Source: Dysidea avara (taxonomy: Eukaryota > Porifera > Demospongiae > Dictyoceratida > Dysideidae). Taken from it: a stretch of DNA of 64,000 bases. The notes under the pieces were generated by a model. That model saw only the letters and a list, made by a program, of their open reading frames with translations, was not told the origin of the DNA and made no database searches. A program made the position numbers and the translations under genes. Location of the stretch: the NCBI RefSeq assembly GCF_963678975.1, contig NC_089278.1, forward strand, positions 9,327,479 to 9,391,478. The letters are read 5' to 3'. Positions 42,601 through 52,800 of this stretch are shown here, piece by piece. The stretch's first letter is position 1. Every line of letters begins with the position of its first letter.

Positions 42601-44749
42601 CTATTCGAATATCCACATGTTAAATATTCTTGATTTACTAATTTGACTTACATCTTCTTGTATACTTGTCAACTCTATATATAAACTGGGTGGAAACCTT
42701 TGCAGAGTACACGTAGTCCTCAAACACTGACAGAGACCCGGATTGGAAGGGGGCAGAATTATGAATAACGGTTATATCATTGCCATTCTCAGCAGCAGAC
42801 AATATTTGATAAACATTTCCAGACACAGCATTCCAGTAGACTCTGTGCTCTATGGTATCGACTGATAGGTCTTGTAATCCATTAACATTTCTGGCAATGT
42901 CATTGATGCCAGTTCCATTTAATGCTGCTCTCCTAATAGTGGCGTCACTGTCAATTCCTTCTGTCCAGTACATTACCCTATATGGTTAATGCTTAATACA
43001 GATATTATTGTACAATGAGTCACTGACCCATCTTCAGCGTCTAATACAAGATGTAGAGGTGATGACAGACTAGATAATATCATTGTCGTAGTAGCAGTAG
43101 GACCAACAGTGATTCTTCCAATAGTCCCACTTGTACTTGTGAAGTAAACATCATTGTTAAGCCAGTTTACTGCAATACTAGAAATATCATTCGATCCTTC
43201 ATATACAATTGTGGGGTTCTGGCCAGTAATAGAGACACTGTATACAGTGTTTCCAATGGAGTAATAGATGACCTATATTATAACAGAAACAGTAGTCACA
43301 CATGCTCAAGTGGCCTTGTAAGTGATAACCATTACCAAAGTGTTGAAAACACAATTACATGGTTGTTAAACAAATGTATACTATGTAATAGTCCAACATA
43401 CATCCATACCTGGTAACCATAGTGATAATCAAATGCTTCAACAGCTACATCATTTATGATAGGGTGGACTACTCTAGTGAAAGTATCCAACTTTGATAAT
43501 CCATTAGCATAAGAGAACAATAAGGATGGTTCAGGATCTGTAGAGAATGTTCAGTTACTAATGGGTAGGTGAATTAAATACGTACCATTTGCACGACAGA
43601 TATAACCATTTCTCTGCAGTGAGTATCCACTGTGGCACTGACAGGAATATGTGTGTGGATTACTGTTGTCTGCAACACAAATGTGACTACAGCGACCGTA
43701 CAATAACTGGTTATCACAAGGATTGCCTGATGGAGTAACAGAGAACAAGAATTATGTAAATGAAATACAGCAATATTTCTTAGCAACTTACTTGAGGAAA
43801 GTACATCCACTAGAGCAATAGCAGTATACAGATTATCTGCAGTCAGGGCTGACAATGTGAACTCATAACGTCCAATACTAATTGGTTGGTTTATTGATAC
43901 CACTCCATTACCATCCGGCACAGTAAAGTTAGCAGCCATCTCTCCAGCAACAAAAAACATATAATCACTTGGTGAGCCCACTACATCTATGGTGAATAAT
44001 GGAGTTGAGGCTGAGGTAGCATCATTGATGACAGCTTTGTAAACAGTCTGACCTAAAGAAGTAATGGAAACATTAACAAGTGTTTAACAAACTAAACATG
44101 GTATACAAGCATTCTAAACTTCCTGTCAGGTTCACTAGACCATAGATATTATAGTATAGACCACAAGCAGAAAGGAATGTTACATTTTAGGGAAGGTGGA
44201 ATATGTAGGAGCATAGACATGTGTAAACCATTTCCCAACAATGGTAAAATTCTGGTCGAAGCATCACCATTAAAGAATTCTGTTCACACAGCAGAAAATC
44301 ACAAGGACTTTGCACCATCTCAAATTGCCACAGTTGACAAACTGTATGGTCTTGTAGTCAAATAGCTCAACACTTGAAGCCTTTCTCATTCAGTTGGCCC
44401 TTCTTGTAGTTTGACTTTTGAAAGAGGAAATGTGATACCTGTATAAACGTCCTTACTTGGCTGCTGCAAATATGTTTATAATTTAGTGATTAATTAACGA
44501 GTAGCATATTTGATATGGATGCATATCTGTGACGCAAACATATAGGTGACGGTCTATGCAGTTTTTTCTCCAAAATATTCAAAATTTGTTGTGAACATAC
44601 TACTACACAAAAGTAAACATCTTGAAAGAGGCACCACACCGATAAAACGTGCACTGATCTAAATTAAACTCACTAATTTGTGCCAAGATGAGATGAGGAA
44701 TTAATACGATTGCCACTAACGCGGTCAACGGTACGCAACCCTGTCCCAT
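36652..44749 (-). CDS. Chimeric EGF/YWTD-propeller receptor, copy A
   Basis: Single-pass receptor mixing LRP, Notch and MEGF modules. The start at 44747-44749 gives a signal peptide ([19 protein letters not shown]). A cadherin-like extracellular exon follows (43790-44053). Next are an EGF ([19 protein letters not shown], near 43600-43715) and LDLR-type YWTD-like propeller repeats ([30 protein letters not shown]; 42660-43540). EGFs follow, including a calcium-binding one ([14 protein letters not shown], near 40970-41020). A second propeller (39660-40675) has [15 protein letters not shown] and KVFWSEVG. After it come Notch-like EGFs (39390-39611), MEGF-type EGFs ([16 protein letters not shown]; 38340-39330), an acidic stem and a TM helix ([20 protein letters not shown], near 37060-37120). 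The tail carries KRRGSP, DNPVYG (an NPxY endocytic motif) and PPPPL. Stop 36652-36654. Compared with copy B it lacks eleven EGFs and has two intronic insertions. I know no named family with this exact order. Confidence 0.85.
37303..37933. mobile_element. TA-flanked TIR element(s) in receptor A intron
   Basis: Begins CCGTACAGTAAAAAACTTTG and ends, inverted, CAAAGTTTTTTACTATACGG, with TA at 37301-37302 and 37934-37935. A second foldback is nested at the left (about 37303-37436), where TTTTACCGCCAAAATTTTTA inverts the start. Copy B has no insertion here (near 50500), so it entered after the duplication. The insertion in A appears to extend to about 38320 and includes CTATTAGAGT at 38068-38077. 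Confidence 0.75.
41057..42006. mobile_element. hAT-type non-autonomous element in receptor A
   Basis: Ends CAGGCCCATATGC and, inverted, GGGTACGGGCCTG. Copy B reads through the same intron without it (near 54495-54505), giving an empty site. The CAGGCCCGTA-type end and a C-rich subterminal region are typical of hAT MITEs. The target duplication is not clean (empty site TTCATGTA; right flank TTGCAGTA). It carries a nested hairpin. Confidence 0.78.
41755..41831. repeat. Near-perfect 33-bp-arm hairpin with GGGTCTGG loop
   Basis: TTTTTTCTTTTTGTGTGGGG at 41755 is mirrored by CCCCACACAAAAAGAAAAAA ending at 41831, with one clear mismatch along the arms (GCGGAG against GCAGAG) and GGGTCTGG near the loop. 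It is nested within the hAT-type element. Confidence 0.9.
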
Positions 44750-44977
44750 TGTCACGTCGTTGCGATCAGCGTGCTACTGGAGATATCGAACGGTAGATTA
44801 ACAAGTAACACCTTGGGTTGAAGTTTAAAAATCATGGTCAATAAAGTTGGATTTGATCCAGGTCTGCTGTCTGTACAGTGCTTCGATGATGTGCATAACA
44901 TAAGAAAGGAGGAAAGATGCATAAGAAAGGAGGAAAGGTACAAAATAGTTTTTTTGTTGTTTTTGTTCTTTTTTGTA

Positions 44978-46248
44978 AGGTAATTTAAGTTCGCCTAATT
45001 CCGGACAGTTCCAAACTCCGGACACTTCCAATGTTGGGCGTCATATCATCTACAGCATTTACTTGAAATTTTAGGCGATTAATACTTCGTATACAAGGAT
45101 GCTGTGATCCTAAAATCAACGTAAAAGTCCCGCAAGATTTTCTAAGTGAGGTGATTATTTATTAGTCGCCTCTCGCAGCTAAGCGCTTATAATTATCAAT
45201 CGATAAGCGCCGTGCGAAGAGTGGGTCTGGCTACGCGAGACTAATTATTTATTGCCGTGTGTGGCAAAATTATCAAAAATTCTTCGATAATTGCTGCTTA
45301 TTCCCAAACTCAAATAGCTATTTTGCTGATTTTAATACAGTGCAGAGGGACAACTATAACTTACCACTGTACCAAGTTTCGTTTGCAAACAATCAGCCAA
45401 ACACTTGCTATGGACAATTTTGTAAGAGCCAGTCTCATTGAAGCTGCATAAATATTTTCGTAAATACGCCTAGATTTGAAATACCCATATAACTCGGCAA
45501 CGGAAGTCTCGTGGCGCCCGACCCTAAAAAAAAGGGTCTGGTAAAACTCTGTACAAAAAGCTTGAGCTCTGGAATGTTTATTAGATGACGTTTACGTGTT
45601 ACGTAAGTGCACTTTTTACGTCACAACATCCATTCAACCAGATTCACTTACAGCATCAAACTAATGGTGCTACTTTATTTATTTATTCAACATTATAACG
45701 AACCCAACAGAATTGTATGGCCGTTTCTCAACGATTTTAAGTGGCAAAGTCACCGGATGTAATTAACCGTAAGCCACGAATCTTTTGAAATGTATGCATT
45801 ACATGATCAATTTGGAATGGAGCGATCTGATTGGAGCTTCCAACATTCCGGCAGCACCAAACTTTTTGTACACAGTTTCACCAGACCCTCTTTATAGGGT
45901 CAGGTGCTGTGAGACTACAACGTAAGGTACTATGACTCAAAATTGAGTATGAGGTGGGCAATAGATGTAAATTTAACGTGGCGGTGTTTAAAATTCGAAA
46001 TCAACTTTGGAAGTGCTGTGTCAGGTGTGATAAAAGGTGTCCGGAGTTAGGAGCATGTGCAAAATTTACACATAGTTGAATTTTGGAGCGCAGCTCCTTG
46101 AGGGATGGAAATATTTTGATGAAACTTGCAGGACTGATGCACCATAGGATAGGCTTTATCACCATATTTTAAGGATTAAGTAATTCACTTGCATGGTAGA
46201 AATAGAGCACCGAAAGCAAAAACTGTCTGGAGTAAGGCACACTTACCT
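44978..46248. mobile_element. TA-flanked DNA transposon remnant in the SDH pseudogene
   Basis: Ends AGGTAATTTAAGTTCGCC and, inverted, GGCACACTTACCT, with CCGGACAG and CTGTCTGG just inside. TA lies at 44976-44977 and 46249-46250. The intact SDH intron (near 34688-34700, TTTTTGTATAATAAAAATG) is the exact empty site, proving the limits. No transposase is recognised. Another inverted-repeat element is nested at 45514-45907. Confidence 0.92.
45514..45907. mobile_element. Nested foldback element
   Basis: The arms run from GCGCCCGACCCTA and AGGGTCTGGTAAAACTCTGT on the left to ACAGTTTCACCAGACCCT and TAGGGTCAGGTGC on the right, about 45 bp, imperfect. It shares the AAAGGGTCTGG core with elements at 393-742 and 41755-41831. 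Confidence 0.75.
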
Positions 46249-47797
46249 TATAATAAAAATGCTTACTATAAATTACACCATGCACATCATGGTGTACCGG
46301 TTTACCAGTACCATAGATAATATATATGTCCGTAGGTATAGCTATATTATCTATGCCAGTACCTGAAGCTGCTAATGTCCCATTAAAGTATAAGTTTAGT
46401 TGGAGTCACATAGCCACCAATTATATTGTTAAATGCTCTCAACCCAGCTATGTGCCTATAAGAAGGAAAGGTATGAGTTGTCTCAACTACCTACTTAGGA
46501 ATGTATTTATCTACTATTGATTTGTATGGTTTTGAAAATTATGTTTAGACTCTTATTGCCAAAGTACTTTCACTTGTATAGTAGGGCAAAACCATAAAAA
46601 TGTTCCCCACAGAGGTCACATATTAAGCTGTGTGACCACATTTCCTCCCACTCCCACAGACCATTAGCATACCTGAAGGAGAATTAATAAATCATTCTGC
46701 AAGAACTAGATTTGAGCAGTATAATTCAGGAAGCAGAATTTGAAGGAATTATTAACCAAATATATTGAACTGTACAATATTCCAGAGGTTCACTCTATTT
46801 TGAGAGGAAGCATTCGATATAAGGTATAGCTTTCTTGAAGGTTTAAGGGTTCTAGCATTTGTGTAGGGTTTCGGTGCTACCATGCGCAGTTTCTGAGAAT
46901 TGGTCTAATCACAGCTGAGCAGCATCCAAAACTTCAGCCTGAATCTCCTCCAATCACTTGGGTTAGCTACTTATGATTATATTTAGCTATGTATGGATTA
47001 TATTACTTTATGTAGCAAGAATTATTAGCTGATCTGATGCATACAAAAGTGGATACATTGAAGGATATTTTTAAAAGAATTGATAAAGATAGTCATAGCT
47101 TAAAAGACATTGAAGAGTGAGTCACTATGAAATACAGGGGTTCATTGTTAATGTTGACTCTTAACATAGTATGGGTCTCTTATCTACTGAGACTGAGAGT
47201 GTACCTCTAATGGGTAGCCCAGCCCACAGCCTCACTGAACACTTAATTATCTTACAAACCTGGAGAGTAGGACATGGTCATTATACACAACAGTATTGAT
47301 ATTGAATGGCCTGATAATTTAAAAGTAAGACAAATAAATATTGTCATACACTTACTGTGACCTACCCACAGGAGAGAAGAACTATTACACTAACCAACTA
47401 TGGTGATCCCGAGGGTTTCACAGCTATGGCCAGAGGTGTTGGTTTTCCAGTAGCTATTGCAGCTAAGCTGGTACTAGAAGGTAATCCAGTGTTATATGTG
47501 CATGGCTATTGTACATCTTTAGCTATCCATAGGAAAGATCAAGTGTAAAGGAACTGTGCTACCTTTAACAAAAGATGTCTATGAGCCAATATTGCAAGAG
47601 CTAAAGTCCTACATCAACCCAGCAATTGTAGAGTCAACTCCTTTATAACAAAATTATTTTTTCAATGCAATTCTGAAGATGCAATTGAATTAAAAATTAT
47701 ATTATATTTATTTATTTATTTTATATGTGTACATGTTCAGCCAGATTACAAAATCATGTGTTGTAAACACCAAGATTGTACAAGTTATGGTTAAGTA

Positions 47798-49608
47798 CAG
47801 TGGAACCTCACTGTGGAAGATACTTCTAATATGCTGGATTTTCCAACTAAAGTTAACTCTGTGTTAGATGATATTGCTATAACTGAATCTGATGTGTATG
47901 ACGTATTGGTGTCACTGAACCCAAATAAGACTCCCGGTCCTGATAATTTGCATCCTTGAAGGACTGTGCAAGAAGTCTTACAAAACCACTTTTCCTCTTG
48001 TTTACTTATTCTTTGAATGGTGGCACACTTCCTAATGAATGGAAAAAAGTAAACATTACTCCTATTTTTAAGAAAGGTTCCAAAACTAGTGCAAACAATT
48101 ATAGACCAATTAGTTTGACATCACAGACATTCCAAGATAATGCATTATTTAATGGACAATGACATAGTAACTCAATGCCAACATGGCTTTGTGACTAAGA
48201 AGTTGTTGGAAACATATGAGAACTGGACCCGTGCAGTAGGTGATGGTATTGATGTCATTTACTTTGATTACAGCTTTTGACTAGTGCCTCACTGTAAGCT
48301 TGTTAGAAAACTAGGATTTGGTGGCAAACTTTTGACGTGGTTGACAGCTTTTCTCTATAATCGTTTACAAAGAGTTGTCATGAATGGAGAGTAGTCATGA
48401 ATGGAGAGAATTCAGAATGGCTTGAAGTAACAAGCAGTGTCCCACAAGGATCTGTACTTGGACCACTTCTTTTTATCCTGTATATTAATGATATAGTGGA
48501 AGTTATACAGTGTGACCTGGAATTTTTTGCTGATGATACAATTATTGAGACTATTCACGATATTGTTAAGCTTCAACAAGATTTGGATAACTTGCAGGAC
48601 TGGTCTAGACCATTGCTCCTAAATTTGAATTTTGATAAATGCAAGGTTAGGCACATTGGCAAAACACAACACTCTAACTATCATGTATCTGATATAACTC
48701 CACCTGGGGTTTTTGCAAATTTACATGATGTATCTTATGAGAAAGATCTTGGTGTATGGACTACTAACAAGATGGAATCTAGCCTTCACTGTCAGAAAGC
48801 TGTCTCAAATGCTAATAGAATTCTCGGTATGGTAAGGAGAACTTTTGCAAGCATGTCTAGGGATCTATTCATGTTTTTGTACAAAACATGCATATGTGAG
48901 GCCACATTTAGAATACTGTGTTTAGCTGTGGTACCCTGCTTACCTGACTAAGGACATAGATTTGCTTGAAAAGGTGCAAATGAGAGCTACAAAGCTTGTC
49001 AAAGGAATCAGAAGACTTTATTTCATACACAACTAGATTGGAAAAGTTGGGACTATATTCATTGTATTGTCAACGTCAACGAGGGGACCTTATAGAAATA
49101 TATATGATTTTGAAAGGATATATTACAACATTGAATGGTCACTGTTATTTGTGTTGAGCCCACTAGAGGACACTCCATGAAGCTCTATAAAAAAACAGTC
49201 AAGAACAACACATTGCCATAATTTTTCACTCAAAGAGTCATTAATGGTTGGAATTCATGATTCACTTCCTGAATATGTGGTGTCAGCATCAAACATTTCT
49301 TTATTCAAAAAACAACTGAACTATTACTGGGAACACGAGTTAGGATATGGATATGAACAAAGGCCTAGTGCCTAAACTTATTTTTGCATAGTTTATCCTG
49401 TGTTTGAACAAAATAATAATAATAATAACCTCTCTTAACAAACTCCCTGAATTAGGGACACAATAGAAAAACCTCAACAAAAATTTTGGTCCCAACAGGT
49501 ATGGTTAATACATTCTTTACCTCTGAAAGAGGAAAACCTCTATATTACAGCAAAAAGTGGCCAAAAATTCTGGACCCCACAATATCCATAATAGAGACGT
49601 TTCACTGT
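47798..49608. mobile_element. pogo-like MITE interrupted by a LINE
   Basis: The left end CAGTGGAACCTC (47798-47809) and the right part from 49427 to ACGTTTCACTG (49608) form the orthologue of the MITE at 36204-36398. The LINE at 47810-49426 splits it. Confidence 0.85.
47810..49426 (+). mobile_element. 5'-truncated non-LTR retrotransposon (CR1/Jockey-like), RT broken
   Basis: Flanked by a 6-bp duplication AACCTC (47804-47809 and 49427-49432) and ending in (AAT)n, as LINEs do. Reverse-transcriptase blocks are recognisable: [19 protein letters not shown] and [10 protein letters not shown] (48020-48120), SSVPQGSVLGPLLFILYIND (near 48430-48490), the catalytic FADD (near 48523-48534), then KCKVRHIGK and EKDLGVW (48640-48760). 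Upstream parts are missing (5' truncation). Frameshifts near 47955-47960, 48120-48400 and 48900-48950 break the frame, so it is dead. Clade assignment is tentative. Confidence 0.88.
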
Positions 49609-49847
49609 AAATTGCACCAGTATAAATCTTTTTCTCTTGTCATTATCATATACATAATTTTGAACATATATGTACACGTAATATAATTGCATTTATTTTA
49701 CAATAAAAAAAACTACTCATATAGGTCCAGCCTTTTACAGAAGCAATACAATCTTATATAGCTGTACACAAATATTTAAAATTATAATGATATAATTATA
49801 AATATGGAATTAATCATTGGTGGATGAATTAAAAATCTGCATTATAT

Positions 49848-52800
49848 TTAGACAGCATCGTTTCCACTGATAGGTGGCTCATGATCACTCTGAAGTGGTG
49901 GTGGTGGTTCATATCTCGTGTTCTCATAAGGATGGTCCATTAAGAAATCACCACTAATATTGTCCACACTGATATCATCTTGATTACCGGCTGGCTTGCT
50001 ATAGACTCCATATACTGGATTATCTATTGCCTAACACAATTACGTTTAAGTGTGATGGTACAAAAACAGTGTAACAATGTCTTACCCCTTTGCTTAAGGC
50101 ATCATTGGGTTCACTTGCCTCAAAGTAAACAGGACTGCCACTTCTTTCAAATTCTGTTGCTGTCTTCAGGCTACCTCTTCTCTTCCAATATCTACATAAT
50201 TATTTGTAAAAATGTCATCCTCTCAACTAGTAATATTGCCAACCTGTAGCCAAAGAATGCAACAAATGCCACAACAACACCTATGAGAATGAAGCCCACA
50301 ATTGCTCCTATTGATGCTCCAGCTTTCTCTCCTATAAACATGTAACATTATATTTTGAAAACTGTTAGAAATAAAACAGATGATATATACCTCCACTGAG
50401 GTCACTTTCATCTTCACTTTCTAATCTACCTGTTCCTCCACGATTTCTAGTTTCACATCTAGCTCCAATGTGAGTTGATGGACACCTGTAGAAATATAAT
50501 AATAGTACCAGATACTGTGCACAATATTTATAAAAGCACTTACGAGCAAGTTGGGCCTGTGGGACCAGGGTTACATGTTCCTCCAGATGCACAATACCCA
50601 TCTGGACAGATAGCTGTGTGTTGAAAATATAATCATTGTAATTGCTCATGTCACAGAGAAACAAATAATTATAATACTTACGGACTTCACAGGTGGGGCC
50701 TCCTAAGAATTCAGTACACTGACAAGTTTCAGGAGCTATGCATGTTCCACCATTCTGACATGGATTAGTGCATATAGCTGTGGACAACAAAACCAAAGAT
50801 AAAATTGTACTGCATCTGACTACATAAATAAATAGCAAAGCTACTGTTGTTGGCTCCAACTTACGAGTTTCACATCTAGTCCCCGTGTAACCTTCAGCAC
50901 ACGTACATGTTCCATCAAACGGACTGCAAGTAGCTCCATTAAGGCAGTCACAAGTCTGGCTACAGTCTTGCCCATAAAATCCTTCAGGACATGCTAAATA
51001 ACAAGGAAGAATAATGACACAATGAATTAAACAGTTGGACTTACTCATATCACATATTGTTCCTGTGTATCCTATAGTACAGGAGCAGCTCCCATCAATA
51101 TTATTACAGGTTGCACCATTTTGACATTGGCAAGGTTGAGAACAGTTGATACCAAAGCTGTTCACGCATACTGTAGGTTATAAAGATATAATACAAGTAC
51201 AGTATAGATATACTAACGTTCAGAACATGTTGTTCCCGTGTACCCTGCAGAACAGATGCAGGTACCATCAACGTGATTACAGCTAGCTCCATTTTGACAC
51301 TGACATTCTTGTTGACAGTTGTCACCAAATGTTCCTTCAGGACACACTGTTTTGAAAGAAATAGTTGATCTACCTAGTTTCTGGATCTGCAAGGGCTTAC
51401 TGTCAACACAGCTGCTTCCAATGAACCCAGACAGACATATGCAGGTCCCATCCACAGGATCGCATAAACCACCATTGCAGCTACATGTCATCGCACAATC
51501 AATACCAAATGTGTTAGCTGGGCATGCTATAAAGAAAGATAATAGCTTTGTTGACTATATACACCTGACAAACCTTCACTGCAAGTTGTTCCAGTGTATC
51601 CTGCAGGACAACTGCATGTGAACAGCAATCCATCACTTGTACAAGTGCCTCCATTTTGACATGGCATACTGTTACAAGGATCAGTGGGAGTTTCACAATT
51701 CTGTCCAGTGTAGCCAACAGCACAGTCACATCTAAATCCATTCACTTGATCCACACAGGTGCCTCCATTTCCACAAACCGCATCTTCACAATGATCAATG
51801 TCTTCCGTACAGTTTGACCCTGTATAATCATCTACACAGTCACATCTAAATCCATTTACTTGATCCACACAGGTGCCTCCATTTCCACAAACCACATTTT
51901 CACAATCATCAATGTCTATTGTGCAGTTTGACCCTGTATAACCGTCTACACAGTCACATCTAAATCTGTTTACTTGATCCACACAGGTGCCTCCATTTCC
52001 ACAAACCACATCTTCACAATCATCAATGTCTATTGTGCAGTTTGACCCCGTATAACCGTCTACACAGTCACATCTAAATCCGTTTACTTGATCCACACAG
52101 GTGCCTCCATTTCCACAAACCACATCTTCACAATCATCAATGTCTATTGTGCAGTTTGACCCTGTATAACCATCTACACAGTCACATCTAAATCCATTCA
52201 CTTGATCCACACAGGTGCCTCCATTTCCACAAACCACTTTTTCACAATCATCAATGTCTATTGTGCAGTTTGACCCTGTATAACCGTCTACACAGTCACA
52301 TCTAAATCCGTTTACTTGATCCACACAGGTGCCTTCATTTCCACAAACCACATCTTCACAATCATCAATGTTTACGGTGCAATTCGGACCAGTGTGACCA
52401 GGGACACAGTTACATCTAAATCCATTTACTAGATCCACACAAGTGCCTCCATTTCCACAAACCACATTTTCACAGTCATCAATGTCTACCGTGCAGTTTG
52501 ACCCTGTATAACCATCTACACAGTCACATCTAAATCCATTTACTTGATCCACACAAGTGCCTCCATTTCCACAAACCACACCTTCACAGTCATCAATGTT
52601 TACCGTGCAGTTTGATCCTGTATAACCGTCTACACAATCACATCTAAATCCGCTTACTAGATCCACACAAGTGCCTTCATTTGCACACACTATACCAATG
52701 CAGTCATCAATGTTACCAGCACAGACATCTCCAGTATAACCAACTGCACAATCACATACATAACCATCAGGTTCATTTCGGCATGTTCCTCCATTTTGAC

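Larger units (their letters stand above)
34574..44834. repeat. Segmental duplication, unit 1
   Basis: About 10.26 kb running from inside SDH exon 3 to just upstream of receptor A. It repeats in direct orientation immediately downstream as unit 2 (44835-57497), with introns and intergenic sequence retained. The boundary is exposed where receptor A's upstream AAGTTTAAAAATCA (44821-44834) runs straight into SDH-derived TGGTCAATAAAGTTGG. At the other end, unit 2 ends with the same AAGTTTAAAAATCA at 57484-57497. Confidence 0.93.
44835..47648 (+). pseudogene. Truncated, decayed copy of the saccharopine dehydrogenase 3' half
   Basis: Repeats the SDH gene from within exon 3 to the stop, introns included, so it arose by DNA duplication and not retroposition. 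It lacks a promoter, the first exons and the Rossmann motif. Lesions against the intact gene: loss of DHM after GFDPGL, an expanded GAAAGGAGGAAAG run (44905-44940), and a 1.27-kb transposon in the following intron. There is also extra sequence in the exon near 46690-46710, loss of RNS before TKY (near 46750), a deletion of the block before RILSY near 47245, and frame change near 47530. Later exons remain readable in parts (ERRTITLTNYGDPEGFTAMA near 47373-47430). Confidence 0.93.
47649..49847. other. Unit-2 gap holding LINE and split MITE
   Basis: It corresponds to the 36045-36651 gap of unit 1 but is 2.2 kb long because a LINE has inserted. The remaining sequence on either side aligns with unit 1. 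No host gene. Confidence 0.85.

Noticed and set aside
45257-45451. Small open frames near 45.3 kb
   Set aside because: They lie inside the TA-flanked transposon, are overlapping and resemble nothing known.
44835-47648. A second functional saccharopine dehydrogenase
   Set aside because: It lacks the 5' exons and has several frame-breaking changes and a 1.27-kb insertion.
47956-48951. A host reverse transcriptase gene
   Set aside because: Broken frames, a target-site duplication and an (AAT)n tail show a dead LINE copy.
51686-52711. Regular 114-bp array resembling a CRISPR-like or satellite array
   Set aside because: It is in frame, encodes cysteine-perfect EGF units, and lies in a eukaryotic receptor exon.
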